From Lepisosteus oculatus (Eukaryota > Chordata > Actinopteri > Semionotiformes > Lepisosteidae), in the NCBI RefSeq assembly GCF_040954835.1, contig NC_090716.1, positions 12,957,275 through 13,021,274 on the forward strand: 64,000 bases of DNA. Reading direction: 5' to 3'. Below are positions 25,201 through 40,200 of this stretch, piece after piece. Below the pieces are notes generated by a model. That model was not told the DNA's origin and ran no database searches. It saw only the letters and a list, made by a program, of their open reading frames with translations. The number at the start of each line of letters is the position of its first letter. Position 1 is the stretch's first letter. Both the position numbers and the translations under genes were made by a program.

Positions 25201-28200
25201 ACTTGCCAGCCTCATTAGTGCCCCTCCAATTCAGGTGCAGCCTATTGCAATTTTATGGCCCCCCTTTCTATAATCATTTAACACCCATTTTCAGAATGCC
25301 AGACTTGTAGTCATACTCTTGGTAAAGTCTAATCCACTGAAATCTAACTAAAATCCCTCTAACTTCTAGACAACTAAGTCTGAATTAGTTGTAGCCACAG
25401 TTTAGTTATGCATTTTCATTTTTATATGAAATGTATAAATATTTTAATTATTTTCTAGCCTTTTGAATATAAAGGACATTAAGTTTAGTTCTTTTTTAAC
25501 TTATAATTAAGACTGTTCTAATTTGTTAGCATTTAAATCCATACAATAAATGTGTGACAACGTTTACTTTACAAGTTAATCAAATACCAAATGCAAATAC
25601 CATAAGTCAGATAGGGAACCTTTACTGTTATCTTTTATACTGAAAATAAAAAGATCCATGAACTCATGTATACTGATGTATATTTAAATGGTGACAAAAT
25701 CATTAAACAAATGTTAAAAATGGAGTTTGAAGGATTTATTTTGCTCTTTAATGGTCTGTACTGAGATGGAATTGTGCACTTTTTTCTGCTGTATTAAGGA
25801 TCAAGCTCAGCATGGCCACATTGTTCAGCTGGGGGAGCACTACGTAAAGGGATGTTACAAGCAGGCACGAATCACCACATGAAATCACCTGAGGTCACTT
25901 AATGATCTTGGCTATTGACCCTAAGCCTGGTAGATGTTCATGCTGTTTATTTAGGATATAAGAACATGAGAAAGGTTACTTCCAAAGAAGACCATTTCCC
26001 CCATCTAGCCCATTTGGCTGTCAGTAGTTTAATGATCCAAGGACCCAGTTTGGTTGGGTATTTTGCCCTAGATCTTCACAACCCTATCTTCAGCACAGCT
26101 GTGATTTATTAATAACATTTGACAAATATTTGTTCGGTAAACCTCAGATCCATTATTTTTTCAAGGTGGAAATTCATTATTGAAATGATTTCCATATCTT
26201 CATTTGCCTGCCCAGTTGTGGGACGCAAGCACATACAAAATCAGAGCAAACTTTGAACTGGAAAAAAACGTCTCATAAACCTTTGACTCATTTCATTCCC
26301 AAGTTGCTACTGGGATCATAAATATGACTTTGTAAAGAGAACAAAGCATTTGGCAAGCAGCAGAAAAAGGCAGACCTGAGTGTTTACTGCTGTTGAAGCA
26401 GCATAGCAGAAGCAATAAATAAAGTGTAGGCAAAGGGTAGAGACTATTTAATATCTTTGTATATGCCACGATTCAAATTCTTGACTCTGATGAGTTTATC
26501 AAAATACTTAAGGAAGCAGAGAGAGATATAATGTGCGACACTTATTACATTGAAGTATACCTGTTGCATGTTTGCTTTGGCTCAGTTTCTTTGAATGAAA
26601 ACTGTGGTCCTTGTGAAAACTTGTGAACCCAAATGTTTACTATGCAGTTTCTAAATAATTGTGTTCTTTTAAAGGAGTTGTTTAGTTAGGCGGTAGTGTT
26701 TAGAGGACAGTACAGTACTAAAAATAAGAGGCCCCGTTCTTAAACTTTGAAGGAACCCGTTTTGGCCATAACTCAAGCTTTTATTTGCTCTTAAATTTCA
26801 CAAAATGACAGTTATTAATTCTCTCTCCGACTGGTTGGCCATATATTACACTCCATCTCTGAGTGGTTTCCAAGGTTCTGATGGCTATTAGCAAGCAGGT
26901 AGACGTTTGTTCTAACTTTTGAGTTTTAGACAGGATCAATGCCAAATGAACATCAGAAACTGGCTGCCCGATAGGGAGTGCACTACCTAATGCTTTTAAG
27001 AAAAAAATACTTTTCTTTTGTTTCCTTCACATCCACCCACCCCTAATTCCCAGACATGACAGACTGATTGCAGTGCTCATCTGTTATCCATCCTGCTCTA
27101 TTCTAACTGGAAAATTAGCTGGAATTATGCAGTAAGGACTTGATTTTAGAACAGCTTTACTGTTTTTAAATGTTCCAAAAGTTTGATTTATATCAGTATG
27201 AGAAAGGGGGTAAAGAAACCCAGGGATTCTGCTGTTTCGGCATGCTCCCTGTTTCTCTTCACTGCACTGCAGAAAGCAATACAACCCCCCCTCTTCTATA
27301 TAGTGTGCAATGCTGACTTTTTGCATAATCTGTATACAGTATGAATAGAGGGTGAAACAGTATCTCTGTCTGATGCATGTAAAAGCAGAATATAGAAAGA
27401 TAGTATCAACAGCTGATCTCATAATATTGAATCTAATATTTAAATGCATCTTTGCAATTAACAACGGTCACAAAATAAACTATTTGCTCTGTACTGGCTT
27501 GCATCTGTTTTTTTTTTATGAAGACAGTGCATCGTTAAATTGTTGAGACTGACAGTTCACTGTACCTACCCCAGTATGTGAGGTAAACAATCCTCACATT
27601 CTCACCCCCCCCAGCCAATTAGCCTCACCCAGGAAGTCCCCATCAAACTGATTAGTGAGGCAGGTGCAAGTCCTGCCCTGACTCAAAATACTTTAACATT
27701 TTGAACTTTTTCCTGTAGGCTATATTATTAGACATTTAATAAGGTTGGCATCGCGGCCGTGCTTTGCTTCAATTCCCAGGGTGTGCTGTATGTTGTATGT
27801 TTTTCCCGTGTTCATATAGGTTTCCTCTGGATGCACCAGTGTCCTCCCACAGTCCAAAGACATACTCAGAGGTTAATTTGTTTCTGGGAAAATTGGCCCT
27901 TGCTGTCCTGTCCAGGGTGTGTCCTGCCTTGTGTGTCTTGCTTGTCTGGATAGGCTTCAGCTCCCCCACAGCCCTGTGTTGGATAGATGGATGGAAGTTA
28001 TATAAGGACATTTTAGCTTTATTGTGCTTCTTTTTTCTGAACTACTAGAGGGTACATTTGCATGTTAAGAGCGCCTTTTGTGAAAATGTTTCTGCAATAC
28101 CGTATGCTCTCAGGCATTTAGTGGCTGAGAGGCTTCGTCTGGCGAGTGCTTAACATTGAAGCCCCTTTAAAAAATGCACAGAACCTCAATATCCAGGGCT

Positions 28201-31200
28201 TCTGCAGCTTACAAGGCAGCTGAGCTGGCATTGAATGAAACAGCTTCATACAGGAGAACGACAAGCGAGCAGGATTTGGCATGTCGGAGAAATCCGAGAG
28301 GCTGGAGGGATTCCTAGGAGGGCAGCTACATCTGTGGACAAAATTATCTGGTTCACATAATCTCATCACTTAACATGGCTGCCGGGATGCCATAAATATA
28401 AACAGAGAGAGGGGGATACCACATTGGCTACCTCCTCACAGAAAACCTGAAAATGACTTCTGCTTTTTTCTCTTTCATCTATTACTCTTTAATGTTATGG
28501 TAGCTGCCAGACCCAGACGGCTGCTAAGATCAGCTCACCCTGTAGAATGCATCAGCCACCTAAACACCATTCAGTGAGCTACCTGATCATGAGTAAAATC
28601 TTCCCATTATCTACACACAACAAAAGATAAGCAAACGCTTTGAGGGAAAGGCAGCTGTTTTGGACACGGCAAGACCTTTTCTCAACATTCAGACAGGGGT
28701 CATTCAACACCTCAGGCCAAAATCAAAAGTGTGTTTAAACTTTTCGGCTTCCTTATTACTGAATAAGTAAGTCGGAGTATTATTTTTACCTGCGTAGTTG
28801 TGTTTGCCCTGGCTGCTGGGTTCGTGTTACTTCTGAAAGGGGTGTGAGAAGAGTTTGTCAATCTGGTTGTTTGGTTTTATAGTGTCATCATGGTGTGGTG
28901 TCATCAGATTTTATACTGCTGAGGCGTGTATCTGTATGATACTTTTATATCATCAGGATAGTTGTGATTTTGTTTACCCAAAGACACACATAGAGTAGTT
29001 TTAGAAGATCCATTCTAATTTGGCTTAAAGTGAACTTGTGTAAGTTTATGGATTATTTTAATTTATGTGAACTTTATCTCTGATATGTTCAGTCAAAACA
29101 GAATTTCCACACTGATCGTCATTTGTCAGAATAACAGATGATTACTTTTTTATCTGCACTGTGCGATACCATGTTGAATGGCCTTGGTGCTGTGCTGTGT
29201 GATACTAATGTGTCAAACCCAAATGATCTTTCCTTTTAAGTTGGATGAAGAACTAATGTGCTCCTAACATTATGCATAACCAAGTCTGAAAGCTTACAAC
29301 AGTCAGATGAATAAAAAGCAATTTTACTATATGCACATATAGGCTTGCTCACTGGTAAATTATTCTGGCTAAAAGCCACCTTCTACCCTCTACTGTTTTT
29401 AAAGCAGATATACTCTGATACCCTCTAGATTCTTGGAACCTCTGTGATTTTACTGTATTTACCTTGGTGAATTTACTAGGTAAATTCAGTTGCACTTCCA
29501 GGAGAGACTGCCTGATGTTTCATTTTATTTAAAGCTATCTGGAGCAAAGTGAAAACCTAAAACCTGCGTCATGCTTCAGATGGGTTTTGGCGAGCAGCTT
29601 GCACCGTGAAATCTGTTACAGTTGCTGAGAGGCGGAAAGGAGAGTAGAAGATATGGAGTGTTACCTTGTCCAGTGGACTTTTCAGCCTTATTCTGAGCTG
29701 CTGGTAAAATTCCTAGATTCCTAGGCTGGCAATTTTATTGTACTATCAGGGTGAATCTTACTACTTATATCAGGGCAGTGTTTCTTCAGCACTGTAGAAA
29801 GTCATTTTGGGTTCACTTGAAAAAAATATATAGACGATAGTTTGCTCTGAAGATTTTTTGACCTTATTAAACACGCTTTAAAGTCATCAGATCTTTAGCA
29901 AATTGTATTTGCCAGATTTTAGAAGGTCATTCTTTTAAGTAAAAAAATGAACCAAAAACGTTCACTCATAGTACGTTGTAAGACTTGCTGTATAAAAGCA
30001 GAGCATGAAAGCAATGCTTAAATGAGGTTTACTGGTGTTCATTACACATCCAATGTCCTGCTTATTTACACCTTTATAGATATGCTCATCCAGCTGAATA
30101 TTTAGGTATCAAAACATTTAATCATTGTTAGGCTTTTTTTCCCTGCAAAAAATTGGAAGAGAATCTCCACTGAGCTAGTTTTTGTTTCTTTGCACTTGCT
30201 GAACTTTGAAATAACTTTGAAATCCTTAACTTTGCGAATTCTTTTGCAGTTGTAAGTAATGTTTATTTTGATGCTCTGAATTCTTTTGAAGCAATGATCA
30301 TTGTTTATGTTTCTATCTTACAATCATGTTTAGTTGCATATAGAGGACTTACTGGACTCTCCACTCAAGGCACTTTACAGGTGATGGGGTCTCCCCTCCA
30401 CCACCACCAGTGTGTAGCTCCATCTGGATGATGCAACGGCAGCCAAAGTGCACCAGTATGCTCACCACACACCAGTTATTAGTGGGGAGGAGAACAGAGT
30501 GAGGAAGCCATTTCATAGATGGGGACTATTAGGAGGCCATGATTGGTAAAGGCCAGGGGGAAATTTGGCGAAACACCCTGGGATTTTTAATGACTGTGGA
30601 GAGTCAGGACCTCGGTTTTACGTTTAATCAGAAGGATGGCGTCTTTATAAATCACTATATGGTAATTTAAAATATTTTTTCACATTTGTTTCTTTACATA
30701 TTGTTTTGGTATTTCTTAGATTTCTTTTTCTTCGGAGTTTACTGAGCCATGACCCCAGTTTGCTTGTCTTCACACAATGAATTTGTTCCAGACGTGGACT
30801 AAGGTTAACTTACTTTTCTTGTTTTGGCACTCTTTAAAATCTCACAAAAGTAGCTGCAGAACATAACACGAACATAACATTTGCTTAAAGCCCATTGCAG
30901 TACTTGGGTACAACAAGTACCTTACTTGTTACTGATCTCAGCACTCACCAAACAAACAGTTAAGTATCTAGTGCAGTGAAATGGATTTGAAGTCCCACGT
31001 TAGGTAGCCCTGGTGTGAAGTCATCCTGGCATTTTTATCACCTGCTCCTCCACCCTGTCATATTTCCCCAGGTGACCTGAAAGGGTAAAATCATCCCGTG
31101 CAGATGCTGTAGATCCAGAATCTGATGGGAGGAGTCTAAACGCCCACACTCTCCGGTTAATTGCTTGTTGTTTTTTGCCTCCTTTTAAAGGTGTAGCTTT

Positions 31201-34200
31201 GCTGGTTGCTCAGGAGGTCCCAGTGCACATTTCTATTGGCAGCCAGAGGCACTTTTGTTTGCAGACGCCGCCCAGTTCAGAGCTGGTGCCCCTTCAGTAT
31301 ATGGTTTGCGTCAGCAACAACATCAAAACCGTCCACCAGGAAGTGGGAAGCCAGCTTTCTGAGCATGAACGAGTGCTGCCAAACACTGACATTTTACGGT
31401 AATTAAATTCCGGCACAGCCAGTAATGCTCACCACTAGTGTCAGATTGGCCTCGAGACACACTGTGACCTCTGGCTGACCTAAACTCGGTCTGTCGCTGT
31501 TGCCATTCCTGAAAATATTTCACTCCAGCCTCCACTCCATACAGAAGGTAATATGCCTAACGAGGCACAGGGGTACTGTATATATTTTTTAATTACCCTT
31601 ATTGTATTTGAAACACCCTTATTGAAAACTATTACCTATAGAATTTCTGTTTAAGATGAGACAGTTGTGTACATTAGAGAACATAAGAAAGTTTGCAGAC
31701 GAGAAGAGGCTGTTCATCTTATTAAAGTTATTCATATTCTGAAGGGTTAGTGTAGCCTAAGTTCTATAATTTTTGTAATCTGAAAATGTGCTGTTGTTGA
31801 AAGCATAACATGTACACTTTTTCAGAGACTGCTGTTTTAAAGGAGATTTTCCAGGCATAGTGGAACAGAAAAAAAACAGGAAAAGTGTGTCATAATCCTG
31901 TTGTAATATGATACACATAGAAGTGTATGGAGTACTTACTATATATATATGAACAGAAATAATGACATCCACATGAAAGAATGATTTACTAATTTTAAAT
32001 GTTTTAAGCAATCAAAAATTACTTTGTATAGGATTGGATCAGAATTGAGAACCACTTCTTTCTGAAACCCACAGATTGCCGTTCTGGAAGCTGTTGGTCA
32101 ATGTGGATTCGGGGGTGAAAGTGGAGCGAGAGCTGAGGACGTTCCACAACCGGCTGAAGAGACACCGCCTGGGAGAGGGCGTTATCAGTATCGGTGAACA
32201 TTCCACGATGTTGCTTTCTGATATGGTAGGTTCACGGAAATACACACTATTTCACACGGCTGGGAGTTATGTGCCGTAACTGGATCTCTTAAAAAGATGG
32301 GTCTGGGTCAAAACGCACACACAAAAGGTACAGAACCTGTGCTTTTTTACTTATAGGGCAAGAAAAAGAATCAGAATCCCTAAAACAAAAGCCTAAACGC
32401 TTCTTTGAGCTACTGACAAGACTTCCTCAGCGGACCTCTCTATAATTAGCCTGCTTACTGGTTTCCAAGCGCAAGTCTTTCTCCCAGATTCTCCCAAATA
32501 TTTGCATCACTCCACAGGGCCCATGGTTTCGTTCTCTCGGCTCCTCTCTCACTACTCTGGCGGCACAAAGTCTAGTGAAACCTCCCTCTCTTCCCAGCTG
32601 GGAGATGTGGAACAATGTGGACTCACCACTTTCCTGTTTTTTCCTCAATCACCTGATCAGTTTTCTTCTATCTAGCTTTCTGGGGAGATGTTGCTCAGGC
32701 CAGTTTGAACTTGCTGTCCCCTCGTGACTTTTTAATATTGTTCTCCCTTTGTCAGGTGCCCTTCTCTTCCCATTTCAGCTGCTGAAATGCTTGTAACCGA
32801 CTGTGGAAATCATGCAGCCATGCTATACTAAATATGAGCACCTTGACTTGGAGGCAGTACAACAGCTACAGAACACCAAGCACAAATTGAAACAGACACA
32901 ACACAACACATTTGTACCTGCCAGCTTTATTTTAAGCATCAGTGCCTCCACAGATGATGGTGGAGAAGGCTTATTTATCCCTTGAGTGTAGACGTATTGG
33001 TGAAATATTTGGAGTATTCATTTGACTTATTTTAATATGTCAGAGATCTGCGTGTGGTAAAGAACATAACCTGATTTGTAATGACATTGATGCCTTTTCA
33101 GCTTAAAGATAAACTATAGTGGTTTGTATGTAATCAAAGGATATACAATATGGCTATTTCAGGAATTCATAAAGATTTGCTGAATCACAGACAAGGATGG
33201 CACTACGCATACACTGAAACTTAATCTCTTTTGTGATGGAAATTGGAGGTTGTAAACATTACTATGTACTTGGTAGTATCATTGTGGTTTGAAATGCACT
33301 CATCATTGCTGATTCATTATAACCCCAAATGTAAAAATAGCATTGCAGTTCCCCTTTAACAGGCCAGGATTTGTCATGCGAAAGATCTACATTGGCACAG
33401 AGACTGCATCCGTCATCAAATTGCAAGTTGTACTGTATTTATTGCTAACCTTTTTTTTAAAAAGGAAAAAAAAACAGTAAAACCGTGTCAAGTGGCCCAC
33501 AGGGCAGTGACCTTTGGTGGTGTGTTTCTTCAAGAACCCCAACTGCTTGTGTTGCTGACCTTCAGTCTCAGCCTCAAGTTGTTTCACACTGTGTGGATTA
33601 GTCTTACAGCCGTCGCCAGGCCAAGGGGAGCACCTGTTGTGTGGGCCTCAGGACCGTCAACTGTAGTGTGAAAGGTTGGGGCTGAATGATTTATACCGGC
33701 AGAGCACTCAACTCTGAGCGAGCATAGATGACAGTCATATGGATTGTATTGGTGAACTCGAAGAACTTGGAAGTAGGATAACTTAGTTGCAGTGCAAAAC
33801 AATGAAGCAATGTACAAGTACAATTATCACAGAAAATTAAATTCCAGGTAATACTGTACCCTACAGCTATGTAGTGTAAATTCAAAATATAATTGTGTCA
33901 CACACAGCAAAAGAGAAGATGTGTGCTGTTTCACTAAAAAGGTTTTTTGTACATAGTTTTTATTTTAATGTTTTGCTGCACCTTTGTCATAATTTCTTTC
34001 AAAACCCTTTTAAAAACTACTGCTACTAGTAATACTGTATTTGCTTTAATCTCGTTGTTGCAACATACGTTTCATGGTTTTATATAAGTAATTCACAGAA
34101 CTACATTAAAAAAAAAACATCTGATTTAGTTTAGTTTAGCCAGACCTGAGTAATGGTTCTATTTAGATGGATGATTTTTCAAGAATGTTTTTAACATTCT

Positions 34201-37200
34201 TTTTTAAGCAGTTAAAATAAAATGTTCTGGCATTGGTCAAAAAGCTACCTATCATATAGACAATATAATTCATCAAAACATTCAAACCACAAATTACCCC
34301 CCCACCACCACCACCACCATTAAAAACTTGTACAGGCTCTGCTTATGCTAACAGTGGCAGCAGTCTCTCTTATCATTGTATCCATTATCTACCTGGAGGG
34401 CCGGCATGACTTTTTGTTGCTTCACATTGCTTGTCTGATTTCTAGCTTGCGCATTCCAAGTTGCCTCTTTTAAAACCTGTCTTAATCAATGCCACAGTCT
34501 TAAAGTTCGGGAAAACTGATGTTGCTTTGATGCTTGAGAGTGGACCATAAGGGGTGACCTAAGAGCTTTGAAACTGCTGTGTGTCAGGGCATAAATATTA
34601 CATATTAAAAGACACCAGCTGTGTTGTTAAGTTGGGTTTGACAGACAAAAGAGCTTGCAGTGGTCAGGGGTTTTCGGCTTGAAAGGTTTCGTAAGTGCAT
34701 AAAGGCAATTGGTGAGAGCAGAGCATAACCTCCAAGTGGCTACTGAGCTCTAGAGTCAAATAGCTGTCTTAACTACTAGGGAGAAATAAGCAGACTGGAT
34801 TTCCATATATATGTGCACAGTAAGTGTTTTAAATTTTTTGTAGCATTCTGGATATCATACATTAATAAAGTGCCTCACGTGCAAAAACATGTCTCAAGGC
34901 ACTGGGCAATAGAGTAATTAAATGACTGAAATATTAAAAGAGTGATTGAACAAAAAGGGTGGCATGTGGTCCAATGATTAGTATCATTGCCATGCAGCAC
35001 TTCATCCTTGGGTTCAATTTCGAAGCCAGGGTGCGGTCTGTATTATGTTTGTTTGCTCTCATATTGTGTGTTGTGTGGGTTTCCTCCCACAGTCCAAAAA
35101 CATACTGGTAGGTGAAGAGGCGTCTGGGGAAATAAGCCCTGGTGTGAGAGCGAGTGTGTCTGTGTCTGTCTGCCCTGTGATGGACTGGCATTCCATCCAG
35201 AGAGTTACCTGCTTTGCTCCTGTTGGTTGCTGGGACAGGTTCCGGCTCTCCCATGTCCCCGTATTGGATAAAGTGCTTAGAAAACGATAAGATGGATGAT
35301 TAAACAAAAATTGGGTTGAGCTGTTTATTAAAATCCAAGAAGGTTGTGCGTTGTTCCTGTCGTGGTCCAGAGCTATGTGGTCAAACCAGTAAAAGAGTAG
35401 GCATCCCAAAATCACTGTGTGCTGTAATGACAAAGAATGGCAGGGTCTTCTCAGCATAATGCTCAGTTTGGGATTCAGCACAGTTTGTGTTTGAAAAGAT
35501 ACAGAGGATCAAGACTATGCAATGCTTTTATAGTAAGCAAAAGTATTTTATAATCAATTCTTGAAGAGACAGCGAGTTAGGGAAGATCAGATAAGCTGCT
35601 GAAGCATAGTTTGACTAAAAAGTTCTAGGAATTGAATTTTGAAGCTTTGGGAGATTACCAAATGGTGTAGTTTTAACCAAAGTTCGATTTTAATCTTGGC
35701 CATCCTATGTATGAAAACTCACTGGTTGCCCATTTGCCATTTTAACATTTCTGCAAATCAACCCATGGCAGTTGAATAGATGTGGAATTTCTACTTTACA
35801 CTGTAGGGGATGTTTGACCTGTAGACTGAATAGGGTCATTGGCACTGAAGGCAGTGTTGTTAACATGTTGCCAAATGGCAGAATCCTGCCTGCCAAGGTA
35901 GTAATTGGCTGCTACATTTATCCAGGTAGTCTGGAATGGTTTGAGGCTTGAGCAACTCCTAATAGTATAAAACTGTTTTGTGTTTTTGGTAAAATTGAAT
36001 GCCAAGTTTAAAATGAAAATATTGGGAGAGAAAGCATGATTTATGTTCTAGAAAATACATCATAGGTTCTACACAAAACAAGTATCAAATGAAAGCGTTC
36101 GTGTTTTTCACTTGCATGTGAAATACTACAGAGATTCAAACACCATATTAAGTAACAGGTCCACTTAATACTCTCATTAGCAATGTGATCGACAGAGCTC
36201 TACCTTTTAATGTTATCAGAAAAGAAGACATAAGAATCAGTTGCCCATAAAACATTACACCAGAAAACACAATTATACTGGCTGGAATAGAGATTTAGAG
36301 GAAACCTGCCAAAACTAACTCTTTTCAGGTAAACCTGATACATGGTAATGTACAAATCTGCCAATGAGCCAGCTAAAGGAGTTAGTCTTGCTGGATAATA
36401 TTCCAAATGGGTTGTCTGTTATATCATGGGAGATTAGTTTCTTTTCCATCCATTTGCATTCCTCAGCCTAGATTACTTATACATTTAGACAGAGAGGACA
36501 AAGAGGAACTTGGCTCTGCTGTTTTGAAAGTATGCTTTGTGGTCTTTGTCAAACTACAGAAAAAGCACACCTCATAATAGAGAAACAGGAAACATTTTAA
36601 ATAAATAAATCTTATCAATATAAACTCCTCTTTATATTTTATGCCATGGCATTTACTTTCATCCCAAACATTTACAGATGTATAAATTATGGCTAATGCT
36701 ATGTTTTCTTTTTTTTATTATTTGACAATCCAGTATCATGAGTTGGATGAACTGCTTGGCATCATCATGCTTAGTAAGAAACCAGAAGTTTGTTTTAGAC
36801 ACTGAATTGATTATGGTTAAAGTACAACTGGGCTAATGGATTGTTTCGCTGTTTTTATTTTATCAATTTTCTGAATAATGCTGACCATATGTCAAACATA
36901 ACATGTCCCAAAACATACAAAAATGGCAGAAAGATGAAGTTACCAATTTAGAATAAACACTAGTTTACTTTGGGATTTTAAGTGAAATTGATACTATTTA
37001 TACAATCTTAATTTTAGTCTTTTTAACTGGATTATTTGTCTAAAGCTTAACTAAATGAAATTATTCAGTTCAAATGAAATTATACATGGATGTCTGAAAG
37101 AAGGTACTTTGCTTTATATACAGTAATTCTAGATTTTAATGGAAGAAAGGACATAAAACACATCATATGCAGTGATCATATACTTGTATATTGTGATGCC

Positions 37201-40200
37201 GCTGGGGGTATGGTCATCAAACAGGTCGTGTTAAAGGCAGGTTTCGATACAAAACACCCCAAAAACATATTTAAATGGCATAACTTAATTTTATAAAGAA
37301 AATAAGCTAAAATAATTCCTAGCTTGTCTAACGTGTCTATCTCACTCTTGTTTTCTAACTATCAGGGGTGGCTGTAGTTGATGATCATGACAGCTCATTA
37401 ACACAACAAAAAATATATTTGCTGTCTATTAAAATACAAAAATATAATTTTCACCCAGCTCCAAAAATTGTACAATTCGTGGTCTTGTTTTCTGCTGGCC
37501 TTTAGCGTATTCAATTCACCTTCTGTTCAGAGTCCACACTTCTTCGTAGTGTGTTGCTTTGTTTTCCTCACCCTAGTTCATGGTGCACTATGTTTTTAAA
37601 ATCCATGTGACTTTGCTTTTCATTTTTCATTTCTCTAGGATTTAACAAGTTTATTCCACCAGACATCTTCCTAGCAGCTCATTGACCTTGCCCCTTATAG
37701 TACTTCAATATTTACTGGTGTTTTGAGAATCTACATCGAGCATTTAAACAAACGTTGTTACATACGACATGGTGCAGTGATCACAATTTGGCAGTTTCCA
37801 CTTCAGTTCTCAGTGTTTCAAATTCGGGAAAGGATCTTTTTGTAAGGGTTAAGCAGTTGAACTGTCTGCAACAGGGTGCGCACCTGTGCCAAGTTCCAGA
37901 TATTACGTCACGCCGCCATTTTGTATGCTGGTCTCTTTTCACTGCCATATTGGTGCAGTCAAAAGCATAACAAAATCCATGATGTGCACAGGAAAATACC
38001 ACCTATCGACTATACACCCCCTAGTGGCATTACAATATTTGAATGGTGAATTTGAGTAAGTGAATGCATATTTTTGATTTACAAAATCTCAGATTGTTAA
38101 TTCATATAAATTTGTATTGGGAAAAATGTCAGGCTAGTAAATCATTAAATTATATTAATTTCCAAACTCTTTTTAAAAAAGGGAGTTGTTTTGGGGAGGA
38201 TAAATGGCAATGTTTTATTGTAGCTCCAGAAAATGTTATTTAACAGAAGTGTGGGAGGAGGGCAAAAAAACAAAAACAAAAAAAGTATACCAGAGTTGTG
38301 GAAGTCTAGAACAGGCTACCCAGCCATGTTGTCGAAGCTGATACCTTGACCAAGACCAATAGAAAAACTCTTTAATACTCAAGTTGACTTCCAGTGTAGA
38401 GCCAACATGGCCACTTGAGGTCAGGAGCTGTGGGGTTCAAGTGAAACTACTGCACGTGGCAAAGTCTCTATGTAGTAAATCTATAACTAAACAGTACATC
38501 CAGCTTATAGTACTATTGGGAAAAAAAATTGAGTAACCCACATTGCAGCCATGTCAGAGAAGCACCAAAGTGATTGTTAAGGAACAAGTAATAGGTTTAT
38601 TCCATGCTGAAAAAAAGAAGAAAGAGAACACAACGTTTCGGCCGTGGAGCCTTCTTCAGGTGTGAGTGATTGTTATTTTCCTTTCTTTGTGATTGTTAGT
38701 TTCCTTTCTTTCTCTCTGTGATCAGCTCACACCTGTTAAAACAATTTAAGGAAATAAAAGCGCTGGTGGGCCTGCAGTACTGCTCTCCTGTTCATCCTTC
38801 CTCACTTCCAGACACAGATCACTACAGTATCCGTCCACATATTGATTTTCTAACCAGTTCAGGCTCATGGGGGAGCTGGAGCCTATCCCAGTAAGCAAGG
38901 CAGGATTCACTCTGGACAAGACACCTGTCCATCACAGGGCACACACAGACATGCACGCGTTCATTCTAGGGCTAAATCTCACAGAAATCTTCGGACTGTA
39001 GGAGGAAAGCACAGCACCATGTTCTATGCAAACACTGGGAGAATATTCAAACCCTACACGGATCGAATCCCAGCTCGGGGATTGAAACTAGGACCCCAGT
39101 GCTGTGAGGTAGCAGTGCTCACTACTGTTAATTTTCTATATGTATTCACACAATGGCAAAGAAAGGGTCGCTCCTGACTTACATAGGGTTTGGGTTTTGT
39201 AAAAACTTGAAGAACCTAACCCTTATGTAACCCTGTTAACGGCTGCATACATATTATCCTGTATAAACAGGTACCTAATCATTTGTGAAGCACATCAGTT
39301 GTTCATGTTATTCCTCATTGATGCATCCTGTCTCTCCATTTCTTTGTCTTGTTTCATAGCAGGACCACGAATCTCTCTACGGCAGGAAAGAAATGTCTTC
39401 ACAAGAGACGAAGGATCTCTCTCTTGTCAAACTTCTGAACATTTCCATTACTCTTTCTCCGTACATGGGTGTGGACACTCGCCCATTCCAGGTGTCTTTA
39501 CAGGATGGCACTGAGAGCTTCTGGCTCAGTCTTCCCTCTAAGTCACACTCCTATCAGGTAAAGTTTCTTATTGTTACCGTTCTCTTTTTAACTTCCTGGT
39601 TATCTCTTCCCGGATGCCAAGAAGACTACCCTGGCCTCTGGCCTAGGTTCTCCCATGACAGAGTGTCTAACAAGGTGTTCTTTTGGTCTTGTGGGTTATA
39701 GAACCCAGGTGGACCTAAAACTGTTGATTTAGTGCTGAAATCCAAACACTCATGCCGTCTGGAACTTTGTAATGGTTCCCACTGCAATATTATAAGGGTA
39801 GAGCCTGTCTTAATCAGTTTTAAAAATGGACATATACCTGCAACCACCAGCAGAAGAGCCTGAGGTACTCTGTCCTAGGCAATATATTGTGTGATAACTC
39901 ATTTATCATGTTTTCTGTAAAACAGTGTCATTCGCTGTAGTCTTGGAAACTTAAAACGATTTTGACTCTGCGCTGACTTTCTTCCTCGGCTTCCCTTCTC
40001 AGGCTCCCCTCTTAACAAAATGGAAGGGCAAGTTTTCTGTGAAGCTGAACATCACAAACCATGCTGCGGTCAGCTGGTTCGTGGACCGGGTGAGCAGCCT
40101 GCAGTCTAAGCTGGGGGTGGAGTACATCACTTTGGAGGGAGGGGAGGGGAACCCCTTTGCAGAACAGGCAATAGCCCCTCCAAAAACCCTGGCGGGTGAT

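Larger units (their letters stand above)
19682..31190 (+). other. GH31 gene intron 2 (11.5 kb)
   Basis: The longest intron. It holds a three-unit tandem repeat (24272-24434), a SINE (27740-27995), a probable dispersed repeat (25957-26100) and a second repeat family (30338-30645). The 140-codon minus-strand frame at 22969-23391 and the 66-codon one at 21847-22047 are unrecognised and probably not coding. Confidence 0.8.
32226..39362 (+). other. GH31 gene intron 4 (7.1 kb)
   Basis: It holds a (CCA)n tract, a complete SINE (34958-35300), a CTCF-like core (38016-38029), the second Penelope-like insertion (38580-38664), a 23-bp tandem duplication and an inverted SINE (38830-39127). No other exon was identified, and the alignment across exon 4/5 leaves no gap that would need one. 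Confidence 0.8.
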
